Origin: Quadrisphaera granulorum
GTDB taxonomy: Bacteria; Actinomycetota; Actinomycetes; Actinomycetales; Quadrisphaeraceae
Direction: 5' to 3'
Length of the DNA stretch: 64,000 bases
Assembly: GCF_003149145.1 (NCBI RefSeq)
Contig: NZ_QGDQ01000019.1
Span: forward strand, 1-64,000
Notes under the pieces: generated by a model
The model's input: the letters and a program-made list of their open reading frames with translations, nothing else
Databases searched by the model: none
Told to the model about the DNA's origin: nothing
Program-made: the position numbers and the translations under genes
Part shown: positions 33,691-41,229 of the stretch, one piece after another
How positions within the stretch are numbered: the first letter of the stretch is position 1
Layout: every line of letters starts with the position of its first letter

Positions 33691-34256
33691 CGCCCCACAC
33701 CTCCGTGGTGGGGGTCCGACGGCGCTGAGCGCAGGTCGTCCCCAAAGCGGTCGTAGCGGGTGCGCGGCGCGGCCAGTACGACCGCAGCGACGACGGTGGC
33801 GAACAGGACGGGGCTGATACCCATCATCACCAGCATCTTCGAGCCCATGATCGTCTCGCCCAGTGAGGCGGTGAGGTCAGCGGCGGGGGCCGCGCGTCGC
33901 TGCGGCCACGGCACCGTTACGATCCCCGCGGCGAGCACGAGGAAGACCCCCGCCGAGATGCCCAGAGCCGTGCGCCGGCTGTGGACCATGCTCATGGGCA
34001 TGAGAGCGGGGTTCATCCCCATGAACATGATCATGTAGATGGCCATCACGGCCATCTCCATGACCATCATGAGCACGGTCACCAGCCCCACGTAGTCCAG
34101 TTGCAGCAGGAGCAGCGCAGCGCCCACCGCGATGAAGGAGACGGCCAGGGCGTAGGTGGCACGTGCCATCGAGTCGAAGCGGAACACCAGCGCCCCGCTG
34201 ACGACGGCAAGCACCCCCAGCACCCAGAACACCAGTCCGGTGATTAGGTCGCTCAT
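33687..34256 (-). CDS. nuoJ: NuoJ-like complex-I-type membrane subunit
   Basis: 189 residues, five helices. FWVLGVLAVVSGALVFRFDSMARATYALAVSFIAVGAALLLLQLDYVGLVTVLMMVMEMAVM retains the helix-3 pattern of NuoJ, with an unusual run of methionines from here to MFMGMNPALMPMSMVHS. That Met-rich cluster faces a loop and could bind copper, in keeping with the neighbouring fusion protein. Overlaps nuoK at its 3' end. Confidence 0.9.
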   Translation of the reverse strand: MSDLITGLVFWVLGVLAVVSGALVFRFDSMARATYALAVSFIAVGAALLLLQLDYVGLVTVLMMVMEMAVMAIYMIMFMGMNPALMPMSMVHSRRTALGISAGVFLVLAAGIVTVPWPQRRAAPAADLTASLGETIMGSKMLVMMGISPVLFATVVAAVVLAAPRTRYDRFGDDLRSAPSDPHHGGVGR

Positions 34257-34259
34257 CGT

Positions 34260-35192
34260 TCAGCTCCTCCCCAGGACGACCAGGCTGACGACGAGCAGCT
34301 GCGCCAGTGCCACCGGCAAGCCGACCAGCCATCCCACCTCAGCCAGGCGATCCGGGCGTAGCAGTGGCAACCGTCGGGCCAACACCACCAGCGCCGCCAT
34401 CACCAGCAGCGTCTTGAGCAGCGACCACGCCCAGGCGGGCAGCAACGGGCCGGCGCCACCCCCGAGGAAGAGCGCAACGGCCACCGCCGACCCCGCCGCC
34501 AGCAGTGCCCACCGACCGGCCAGGACCAGCAGCCGGTCCACCCCGGACAGCTCCGCGAGAACGCCACCCGCGAGATCCGGCCCGCTGCCCGTAGAGAAGG
34601 GGCCCCACAGTGAGAAGGCGAGCACGCAGGCGCAGAACAGGGCGAAGGACGCCGGCATCCACACCACGAACCACAGCTGCGACTGCGCCGCCACGATGTC
34701 ACCCACCCGCAGACTGCCAGCGGCTACAGCGGGCGCTACCAGGGCGAACATCAGCGGCAGCTCGTAGGACAGCGCCTGAGCGAGGTAGCGATGGGCACCC
34801 ACCAGCGCGTGCGCGCTGTTCGCCCCCCAGCCCAGCAGCCAGGCCGCCGCCCACACCAGCACGTCGACGGCGTTCACCCAGACGACCCCGACGCCGAGGT
34901 CCGCCAGGGTCCAGTTACCCAGCGGCACGACACCCACCATCAACACCGCAGCCACCAGCAGCGTCCCGCCACCGCCGCGCCACAACGGCCGGTCTGCGCC
35001 CAGCAGCACGCGGCGGCGCTGGCGCATCAACCGCGCTGCTTCGTAGGCGGGAGCGAGCAGGCCGGCCACCGGCCGCTGACCTGTGGCACCCGCGGAGAGC
35101 GCGCCGCTGAACGCTGCGCCGGCCGCGGCCACGCCCATCAGCAGCAATACAGCAGCAGGAGCCCACACCCAGGACACGCCCACGACGTCCAC
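34260..35192 (-). CDS. nuoH: NuoH-like complex-I-type membrane subunit
   Basis: 310 residues. Eight-helix subunit that links quinone site and proton channels in complex I. GANSAHALVGAHRYLAQALSYELPLMFALVAP matches the SYE-type helix; DLAGGVLAELSGVDRLLVLAGRWALL matches E-x-S-G but has Arg-Trp where canonical NuoH has the acidic GEY. So one or more quinone-cavity acids appear altered. Starts next to the stop of the fusion gene upstream. Confidence 0.88.
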   Translation of the reverse strand: MDVVGVSWVWAPAAVLLLMGVAAAGAAFSGALSAGATGQRPVAGLLAPAYEAARLMRQRRRVLLGADRPLWRGGGGTLLVAAVLMVGVVPLGNWTLADLGVGVVWVNAVDVLVWAAAWLLGWGANSAHALVGAHRYLAQALSYELPLMFALVAPAVAAGSLRVGDIVAAQSQLWFVVWMPASFALFCACVLAFSLWGPFSTGSGPDLAGGVLAELSGVDRLLVLAGRWALLAAGSAVAVALFLGGGAGPLLPAWAWSLLKTLLVMAALVVLARRLPLLRPDRLAEVGWLVGLPVALAQLLVVSLVVLGRS

Positions 35193-36692
35193 TCAGGCCA
35201 CCGCCTCGGCCGCCACGGCGCCACCAGCCGCGTCGGCGCCGCCGGCGTCAGGGCCATGCTCAGGCTCGGGAAACACGCCACGGGACTCGAGGTCGAGGCT
35301 GGCCACGGTGAGTCGCACCTCGGCGAGCTCTCGCCCGATCAGCAGGCTCGGAAGGGCCTCGACTGCACGATGGCGGTGCCCGTACGACGTCGGGGCTGCC
35401 GCGACAGGGTCCGCGGCGAGGCGCAGGGAAGCGATCAGTCGGTCGTGAACGTCGCCCTGGTCGCCAGCCGGCAACCCAGCCTTCTCGATCTGATCATCTT
35501 TCAGGTCGCCCAGGCCCCGGAGGGACCAGCGCAGCGTGCGGGAGCGCTGAACACGAGCCAGCAGACCGGCGAGCTCTCCATCAAGATCGATCTGTCGACC
35601 AGTGTCGGCGCTGCCTACCTCGGTGCCCATCTGCAATGCATCGCGCAGGCGCACGGCAGCGGCGGCGTACCGCGAGCCGGCCAAGGCGAGGATCCGCGCG
35701 GCCCGCTCACACGCCGCCACGCGGGCATCGACGCGCTCCGGCGCGGCGGCCTCGTCCAGGTGGTGGGCGTGGGCGTCCACCACCACATCACCTTGAAGCG
35801 TCACCGTGACGACCAGGCCGCTCGGCCACAGACCGAGCACCGGACCGAGCTGGACGTGCAGGACGTCCATCTCCAAGCCATCGCGGTCCTCCCCACCGCT
35901 GGCCAACGCGATGCCACCGGGGCCGGACATGTCCATGCCGCCGTGGTCGGACATGTCCATGCCGCCGTGGTCCATGTCGCCGTGGTCGGACATGTCCATG
36001 CCGTCGTGGTCCATGTCGCCGTGGTCGGACATGTCCATGTCGCCGTGGTCGGACATGTCCATGTCGCCGTGGTCGGACATGTCCATGTCGCCGTGGTCGG
36101 ACATGTCCATGTCGCCGTGGTCGGACATGTCCATGTCGCCGTGGTCGGACATGTCCATGTCGCCGTGGTCGGACATGTCCATGCCGCCGTGGTCCATGTC
36201 GCCGTGGTCGGACATGTCCATGTCGCCGTGGTCGGACATGTCCATGTCGCCGTGGTCCATGCCGCCGTGGTCCATGTCGCCGTGGTCAGACATGTCCATG
36301 TCGGCGTGGCCAGAATCGGTTGGCTGTTCCTGGGGTCGATTGGTTGCGTCGCGGCGCTGGAAGTCGTCGTCAGACAGCCGCTCCAAAACGTGACCCAGGG
36401 CGGACTCGACGCCCATGGGGCTGTCAACGTCCACGCGAGCCCTCGGGCCAGGCAGCTGCTGCCAGACCACTTCCGCGGCTGCGGCCAGTTCTCCAGACAG
36501 CGGGCCGCAAGTGATCAGTGCGTCAGCCTCGGCGGGAGAGTGGGCCATCACCCAGCCGCGCTCAGCGGCAACGCGCTCCAGCGCGAACCGGGTGACGTCA
36601 CGCCCAGGCTCTGCCACCACCAAGTAGTGAGGGCGCTTGAGGGCTGTGCCCTTGAGCCATGCCTTGAGTCCTCGAGCCCTCGTCAGACCCAC
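35193..36692 (-). CDS. Degenerate NuoB/NuoD-like fusion with Met/His/Asp repeats
   Basis: 499 residues, the only soluble-arm candidate of the cluster. Residues 8-90 (GLKAWLKGTALKRPHYLVVAEPG ... ADALITCGPLSGELAAAAEVVWQQLPGPRARV) resemble the NuoB fold but carry a single Cys instead of the four that hold cluster N2. Residues about 129-258 are tandem DMDMSDHG octapeptides with variants DMDHGG and GMDH. Residues about 270-460 (GLEMDVLHVQLGPVLGLW ... LQGDVVVDAHAHHL ... ARILALAGSRYAAAAVRLRDAL) faintly recall NuoD. Start overlaps the nuoA stop by ten bases. Complex-I membership rests on position and weak similarity; Cu or other metal binding by the repeats is inference. Confidence 0.6.
   Translation of the reverse strand: MGLTRARGLKAWLKGTALKRPHYLVVAEPGRDVTRFALERVAAERGWVMAHSPAEADALITCGPLSGELAAAAEVVWQQLPGPRARVDVDSPMGVESALGHVLERLSDDDFQRRDATNRPQEQPTDSGHADMDMSDHGDMDHGGMDHGDMDMSDHGDMDMSDHGDMDHGGMDMSDHGDMDMSDHGDMDMSDHGDMDMSDHGDMDMSDHGDMDMSDHGDMDMSDHGDMDHDGMDMSDHGDMDHGGMDMSDHGGMDMSGPGGIALASGGEDRDGLEMDVLHVQLGPVLGLWPSGLVVTVTLQGDVVVDAHAHHLDEAAAPERVDARVAACERAARILALAGSRYAAAAVRLRDALQMGTEVGSADTGRQIDLDGELAGLLARVQRSRTLRWSLRGLGDLKDDQIEKAGLPAGDQGDVHDRLIASLRLAADPVAAAPTSYGHRHRAVEALPSLLIGRELAEVRLTVASLDLESRGVFPEPEHGPDAGGADAAGGAVAAEAVA
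35921..36308. repeat. 24-bp coding tandem repeat array
   Basis: GTCGGACATGTCCATGTCGCCGTG-type 24-base units (and shorter variants) in tandem, about 390 bases, encoding the DMDMSDHG array. Several units are identical at DNA level, so the array is young and likely to vary in copy number between strains. Confidence 0.95.
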
Positions 36693-37045
36693 CTGAAGGC
36701 TCCCTCACGCCAGGCCCAGACGACCGCAATCAGGAGGACGCCCAAGAAGATGAACATCTCCACCACAGCCGACAGGCCCACGGTGGCGACCACCTCGACC
36801 CACGGGTACATGAAGAGCATCTCCACGTCGAAGGCCAGGAAGACCAGCGTCATCGGGTACCAGCGGGCGTGGAAGCGTGAGAGCGCGTGCTCCTGCGGCA
36901 TCGACCCCGAGAGGAAGGGCAGCGAGAGCAGAGCCTTGCTGTCCACAGCTGTGGACCTACTGACCAGCTGCGCCGCGGCGACGCCCACGATCACCGTCAA
37001 TAGGAGCGCCGCGAGTCCTGCGTACCCGGCCAACGGGACCTCCAC
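36683..37045 (-). CDS. nuoA: NuoA-like complex-I-type membrane subunit
   Basis: 120 residues with three helices. GSMPQEHALSRFHARWYPMTLVFLAFDVEMLFMYPWVEVV is the diagnostic NuoA region, with the conserved FDVE acid pair in helix 2. GTG start at 37045 with GAGGA close upstream. First gene of the complex-I-like unit; a CsoR-type palindrome and a separate perfect palindrome lie 120-180 bases upstream. Confidence 0.92.
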   Translation of the reverse strand: MEVPLAGYAGLAALLLTVIVGVAAAQLVSRSTAVDSKALLSLPFLSGSMPQEHALSRFHARWYPMTLVFLAFDVEMLFMYPWVEVVATVGLSAVVEMFIFLGVLLIAVVWAWREGAFRWV

Positions 37046-37164
37046 TTCCTCGGCTCACACCTGTGCCGCCACCTGCTCGGAACCTGTCCCAACCCGTCCT
37101 GCAGCGAAAGCACGCGACAGGGCACAGCGGGCGCCGCTCTGGTGCGAGCACCTTCCTTCACCGT

Positions 37165-37178
37165 TGCGGCATGCCGCA
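37165..37178. promoter_or_regulatory. Perfect 14-bp palindrome upstream of nuoA
   Basis: TGCGGCATGCCGCA, 120 bases before the nuoA start codon. No known site matches; it could be a second operator or a leader hairpin. Confidence 0.35.
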
Positions 37179-37211
37179 CCGAGAGGTGGCAAAGCACCCG
37201 CGAGTCGTCGG

Positions 37212-37226
37212 TACCCACTGGGGGTA
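37212..37226. promoter_or_regulatory. CsoR-type copper operator upstream of nuo-like cluster
   Basis: TACCCACTGGGGGTA; on the minus strand TATACCCCCAGTGGGTACC, where TATACC could be the -10 hexamer. It shares TACCCC...GGGTACC with the boxes at copZ and at the DUF6153 gene. Confidence 0.65.
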
Positions 37227-37416
37227 TAGCGCGTGAAGTGTCCTTGCGCCTCATGAGAGGGGCATCGCGCCGTCCGGCCGCGACCAGCCGAGTCCCACCG
37301 GCAGCGTCGTCTACTGGAACACCGGATCTTGATCCGTTTCGGGGCCGACAGGATGGTGCGGCGCCGCAGCAGGCGCCGCACCATCCCGTTCTAGGGGTGC
37401 TTCTGCGTGGTTGCGG

Positions 37417-38136
37417 TCAGCCCTGCAGGGTTTGCAGCATCTGGTCCATCTCGGCGATCTCCGCGGTCTGGGAGGTCACGATCGTCCCGGCCAGCTCGAT
37501 GGCCTGGGGGTTGGACCCGTCGGCCTGCTCGGTCTTGGCCATGTCGACAGCGCCCTGGTGGTGCACGGTCATCTGCTCCAGGAAGAGCTTGTCGAACTCA
37601 GCACCGGAGGCCCCCTCCAGCGCGGCCATGTCCTCCTCGCTCATGCCCATCGAGCCCATGTCGTGACCACCCATCGAGCCCTCCTCCATCGTCTCGGGGG
37701 CGTCCCAGGCCTGCAGCCACCCCGTCATCTGGGCTATCTCTGGAGTCTGGGCGGCCTGGATGCGCGAGGCGAGGTCACGGACCGCGGGGTCCTGCGCGCG
37801 GTCGCCGGCGAGCATCGCCATCTGCACCGCGCCCTGATGGTGGACGATCATTTGCTGGGCGAACATGATGTCGGCGTCGTTGTGCTCCGCCGAGACCGCC
37901 GATGATGCTGAGGCCACGGCCGCCGGGTCAGGGGTGACCGCCGCCGAGCTCATCGGAGCGCTCGAGCTGGACGAGGTGCCCGAGTCCGAGGAGCCCATGG
38001 AGGACATGTCGTGGCCGCCGCCGGAGCAGGCGGTCAGGACCACCGCCAGGGCGACGGCGCCGCCGGCAGCGCCCAGGGCGCGCAGGGCGGAGGTGCGGGC
38101 GAGGTGGTGACGCAGGTCGGAACTGGTGCGAGGCAT
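37417..38136 (-). CDS. DUF305 lipoprotein, Met/His-rich
   Basis: 239 residues. The signal peptide ends in lipobox LTACSG. Two DUF305 repeats follow: DIMFAQQMIVHHQGAVQMAMLAGDRAQDPAVRDLASRI and FDKLFLEQMTVHHQGAVDMAKTEQADGSNPQAIELAGTI, each with the M-x-x-H-H-x-x-A-x-x-M-A motif that in this ferritin-like family can hold metal. Met-rich linkers (GHDMSSMG, GGHDMGSMGMSEEDM) add ligands. AAGGAG stands seven bases before the ATG at 38136. Second gene of a unit under a CsoR-type operator; probably an extracytoplasmic copper binder. Confidence 0.88.
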   Translation of the reverse strand: MPRTSSDLRHHLARTSALRALGAAGGAVALAVVLTACSGGGHDMSSMGSSDSGTSSSSSAPMSSAAVTPDPAAVASASSAVSAEHNDADIMFAQQMIVHHQGAVQMAMLAGDRAQDPAVRDLASRIQAAQTPEIAQMTGWLQAWDAPETMEEGSMGGHDMGSMGMSEEDMAALEGASGAEFDKLFLEQMTVHHQGAVDMAKTEQADGSNPQAIELAGTIVTSQTAEIAEMDQMLQTLQG

Positions 38137-38188
38137 GACTCTCCTTGAAAAGGGTGTGCGGATCACAGGGGCGGGGGTGAGCCCGCTC

Positions 38189-38689
38189 CTAGACCCGGAT
38201 CACGCACAGGGAGAGACGCAGAAGCTGGCCGCGAGGAGGACCGCGACGCAGCAGCCACCCGCCCGCTGACGCACCACTGGGCAGCATGACCAGAGCCATC
38301 ACGACGACGGCGACCAGCGCGGCTGCACCGAGCGCCGTCGCGGCGTTCGCCGGCGGCGCCGACAGGTCACACGCGACGGCGTGAGCCGAGGTGGGGGCGC
38401 TGTGACCGGCGCCGTCGGGGTGGCACAACTGTTCGCTGGCTCGCTCGAGCGTCGTGCCGTCGGCTGATCCGACCAGCATCGACGATGCGACGGCGGCAGG
38501 AGCGCTTCTGGCCATCGAGCCGTGCTCGGCCGTTGACGACCCCGAATGCCCGCTCGCGCTGGCTGCGTGCATCGAGCCGTGAGCACCCAGGACGCTCATC
38601 AGCGGTACGTGCATGGTGAGGATCCCGGCCACCAGCGCACCGGCGAGCAGGATCAGCGCTGCGTGAAGCAGTCCCCGCCTGTGCGCCAC
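38189..38689 (-). CDS. DUF6153-type membrane protein
   Basis: 166 residues. N-terminal helix (LLHAALILLAGALVAGILTMHVPL), a His/Met/Ser-rich extracytoplasmic loop with two Cys (EQLCHPDG and AVACDL), a second helix, then a basic tail ending LSLCVIRV. This matches the layout of DUF6153 proteins, which occur with copper-resistance genes and DUF305 lipoproteins in actinobacteria. The stop lies 52 bases before the DUF305 start. A CsoR-type palindrome sits 31 bases before its start codon. Confidence 0.7.
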   Translation of the reverse strand: MAHRRGLLHAALILLAGALVAGILTMHVPLMSVLGAHGSMHAASASGHSGSSTAEHGSMARSAPAAVASSMLVGSADGTTLERASEQLCHPDGAGHSAPTSAHAVACDLSAPPANAATALGAAALVAVVVMALVMLPSGASAGGWLLRRGPPRGQLLRLSLCVIRV

Positions 38690-38719
38690 ACCTGCCTCCT
38701 CCGGATGAGATCACGACGG

Positions 38720-38734
38720 TACCCCACAGGGGTA
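38720..38734. promoter_or_regulatory. CsoR-type copper operator upstream of DUF6153/DUF305
   Basis: TACCCC-ACA-GGGGTA, perfect 6-bp arms; minus strand reads AATACCCCTGTGGGGTACC, almost identical to the copZ and nuoA boxes. Confidence 0.75.
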
Positions 38735-38838
38735 TTCCTCGCATACTCGTGCCCACGCGTGGTACCTGCCGGGCCGAGAAGAAGCGGTGGCCGCCGTCCG
38801 CTGCCTCGTGCCGCCTGGACCTGCCCGAGGAAGGATCC

Positions 38839-39789
38839 TCAGGCGTCGGAGGTGGCCTGCTCGGAGAAGGTGCGGCCTCCGTCGCGGCTCGTGGCGATGC
38901 TAGGGTGCTCCCCTTCGCGGGCGACCGCGACGTGCAGCACGGTGGCCGTCGGCGCCTCCCCCACCGAGGGCGCCTCCGTTGCGGTAGGCGCTGCCGGTAC
39001 GGGGTTCTGTGAGGTGATGGCCTCGGGGGAGCCGCCGACGTCGCCGATGCGGTCCCACGAGGAGCCGGCGTCGGTGGAGTGCAGGACGGCGCCGTCGCCC
39101 TCGATGCCGTACAGATCACCGCCGTTGGTCCACTCCACCACCACCGGCAGGGGCGAGGAGGCCACGACCGACCACGTGCGTCCGCCGTCAGTGCTTCGTT
39201 GCAGGCCCTCAGCTGTGGTCGCCACCACCGTGGCAGGGTTGGAGGGGTCGATCGCCAGGTCACGTGCTGCCAGGTCGCTGCGTGCCTGCCAGGACTGGCC
39301 GGCGTCCTCGGAGGCCAGCAGCTGGCCGCTGATGGAGTCCCAGCCGTAGACCGTGTCGCCACGGGCGCGCAGCACGTGGAAGTCCACCTGCCCGCCCAGG
39401 GAGGTCTGCTCCCAGGACTGGCCACTGTCCCGGCTGACGACCAGGCCCAGGGGGTTGGGCAGGTCGGGGTCCACCGCGGTGTCGGGATGGCCAGAGCCCA
39501 GGAAGGTGCCGGGACCGGTGACGGTGAAGCCCATGGTGTCCTGGCGACGCTGACCCACCGGCCCCTCGACTCCGTCCGAGGTGGAGCGGTAGAGGCCATC
39601 GTGCGCGGCCACGTACAAGACACCGTCCGCGGGATCCACCCCGAGGCCGTGCATGTGGCCCCAGGTCGCCGTCGAGGCCTGCTCGGGTTGCCCTTCGCCC
39701 TGGCTGGGGGCCGAAGCGGTGCAGGCGGTCAGGGTGAGGCTCGCGCTGACGCCGACGACCCACAGCCTGGATGTGCTTCTCATGCTCAC
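38839..39789 (-). CDS. BNR/sialidase-like repeat lipoprotein (F510_1955-type)
   Basis: 316 residues with lipobox LTACTA after an N-terminal signal. Repeated Asp-box motifs SRDSGQSWEQ, SEDAGQSWQA, STDGGRTWSV, STDAGSSWDR and SRDGGRTF form a beta-propeller like exo-alpha-sialidases or YCF48. GHMHGLGVDPADGVLYVAAHDGLYR at the start fits the F510_1955 glycosylhydrolase-like group, commonly found beside copper or DUF305 genes. No sialidase catalytic triad can be made out, so an assembly or binding role is equally possible. Confidence 0.8.
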   Translation of the reverse strand: MSMRSTSRLWVVGVSASLTLTACTASAPSQGEGQPEQASTATWGHMHGLGVDPADGVLYVAAHDGLYRSTSDGVEGPVGQRRQDTMGFTVTGPGTFLGSGHPDTAVDPDLPNPLGLVVSRDSGQSWEQTSLGGQVDFHVLRARGDTVYGWDSISGQLLASEDAGQSWQARSDLAARDLAIDPSNPATVVATTAEGLQRSTDGGRTWSVVASSPLPVVVEWTNGGDLYGIEGDGAVLHSTDAGSSWDRIGDVGGSPEAITSQNPVPAAPTATEAPSVGEAPTATVLHVAVAREGEHPSIATSRDGGRTFSEQATSDA

Positions 39790-40397
39790 CTTCGCGTTGT
39801 TGCTCTTCCGACGCGTGACCAGCTGCGTCAGTCGCCGTCGACCCTCCCCGAGCCTGACCGCGTTCCGCGGCGGGCGCGACGTCTGGGACGCAGCGGGCTG
39901 CGCTCCCTCGCTGCTCGCCGGGTACTGGCCGTGCGCGGGTCAGGGTTCACCGTGCCACGTCGATCACTCCGCACCGCGAAGATCCTCGGGCGACACCGGA
40001 GCGACTGCGCACGCTGCGGACCTGCACGGACACCACCACGCCCGTCGCGACCAGCCCAGCTGCCTGGCCGACCGAGGCGAGAACACATCGGCGGCCCTGA
40101 GGCACCCGGTGGCACGCTCATCCAGCTGTGACCGACGACACGCGCCGCCACAGCGACCGGCCGAAGCCCTGGCTCAAGGGCGGGCCCGGGCGCAGAGGAT
40201 GGGTAGACGGCTCTGAGCGCAGCTGGTGGGCGGTGCGGTGCTCACCCCGGCTCCTCATCGGGCCGGGGTGAGCACCGCAGAGGCTCGCCCTCGCGGATCA
40301 CTATGAAGAAGCGCTGCCCACCACCGGGGTGCGTCGCCTTCTTCACTGGGCCTCGTGGAAGCCCCAGCAAGGCGCGGACGACCCCGGGCGGGGAAGG
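39790..40397. other. 600-base stretch without a recognisable gene
   Basis: Open frames here are Arg/Pro-rich and lack family similarity. The only clear signal is the strong hairpin at 40235-40278. Confidence 0.5.
40235..40278. terminator. Strong hairpin, 17-bp perfect stem
   Basis: Arms GCGGTGCTCACCCCGGC and GCCGGGGTGAGCACCGC around a 10-base loop, 120 bases past the NlpC/P60 stop. No T-tract; probable terminator for the minus strand. Confidence 0.6.
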
Positions 40398-40919
40398 TCA
40401 GACGCGGCCGTAGATGACGTTGTCGCTCCAGATGGAGCGCTCGCTGACCGACTTGCCCGTGCGCGGGGAGTCCATCAGTCGGCCATCGCCGGTGTAGATG
40501 CCCATGTGGTACGGCTTGCCGGAGGCGTTGACGAAGAACACCAGGTCACCGGGCTTGGCCTGGGCCTTGCTGATGCGCGTCACCGCCGCCAGCTGCTGGC
40601 TGGTGGTGCGCGGCAGGCTCACGCCGTGCTGGGCGAAGACGTGCTGGGTGAAGCCCGAGCAGTCGAAGCCGGACGGCGTCGTGCCACCGAAGCGGTACGG
40701 CGTGCCGATGTACTGGCTGGCGGTGGTCAGCACCGCGCCGCTGTTCAGCACCGGTGCAGCGTTGGCCGGAAGCGCGGCGGCGGCCATCAGGCCACCGCTC
40801 AGGGCGATGCCGGCGGCGGCACGGGCCAGGGCACGGCGGGGACGGGAAGAGCCGGCGGGCGAGGAGTCGCAGCGGCGGCAGGAGACGTGGCGCCCGTGAT
40901 GGGCATGGGTCATCGACAT
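40398..40919 (-). CDS. NlpC/P60 family peptidoglycan endopeptidase
   Basis: About 173 residues, secreted: a basic N-terminus is followed by ALARAAAGIALSGGLMAAAALPANA, a signal peptide with a likely cleavage after ANA. The NlpC/P60 domain has the catalytic Cys in GFDCSGFTQHVF and His in KPYHMGIYTGDG, opening with ASQYIGTPYRFGGTTPSG. It cuts peptide stems of peptidoglycan. The frame continues upstream to 41135, but that region is the ydaO-type riboswitch, so the ATG at 40919 (or 40913) is the start. Expression is likely controlled by c-di-AMP, as for other actinobacterial wall hydrolases. Confidence 0.9.
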   Translation of the reverse strand: MSMTHAHHGRHVSCRRCDSSPAGSSRPRRALARAAAGIALSGGLMAAAALPANAAPVLNSGAVLTTASQYIGTPYRFGGTTPSGFDCSGFTQHVFAQHGVSLPRTTSQQLAAVTRISKAQAKPGDLVFFVNASGKPYHMGIYTGDGRLMDSPRTGKSVSERSIWSDNVIYGRV

Positions 40920-40930
40920 GTTGGGGGGTG

Positions 40931-41105
40931 GGCCTCTCCGACGCCTGCGAGGTGAGCTGTCGGGTTCGGGAGGTGAGGTCCCCCGGCTCGCTAGGCGAGC
41001 TTCACCCCGAGGACGCGACGACGCTCCCAAGAGCAGCGCGCCCGGAAGTGGTTCCCCCGTCCCCTGCCACAAAGATCTGTGGACCTCGAACGCGCTGGCA
41101 GGGGC
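40931..41105 (-). ncRNA. ydaO/yuaA-type c-di-AMP riboswitch
   Basis: Leader of the NlpC/P60 gene. On the minus strand the order is GGGGACGGGGGAACCA, then GGGGTGAAGCTCGCC, then CCCGAACCCGACAGCT immediately followed by CACCTCGCAGGCGTCGGAGAGG, which are the conserved blocks of the ydaO motif (GGGGAACC, GGGTGAA, CCCGAAyCCGwCAGCTAACCTCGyAGGC, GGAGAGG). In actinobacteria such switches turn off resuscitation-type hydrolases at high c-di-AMP. Ends are approximate. Confidence 0.85.
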
Positions 41106-41229
41106 TCGGCGTGCGCGACGAGAGCACTCGGTCATGTCCGAGAGCGACCGAAAAGTACCTGAAAGTCACAGATTCACTCAAGGGCGCCGTCGCCCGCGCC
41201 CGCCGCACTGCAGCACCTCGCCAAGCTCC

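Noticed and set aside
35921-36308. CRISPR-like regular repeats
   Set aside because: Units abut with no unique spacers, are in frame and encode DMDMSDHG; it is a coding tandem repeat.
35801-36427. Long minus and plus frames through the repeat array (Thr/Trp-rich or Met/Pro/Trp-rich)
   Set aside because: Every frame stays open because the repeat is a multiple of three; flanks match only the nuo-type frame.
39828-40151. 107-aa minus frame in the gap after the BNR lipoprotein
   Set aside because: Arg/Pro-rich without similarity or ribosome binding site.
40920-41135. N-terminal extension of the NlpC/P60 protein
   Set aside because: Covers the riboswitch; signal peptide begins after 40919.
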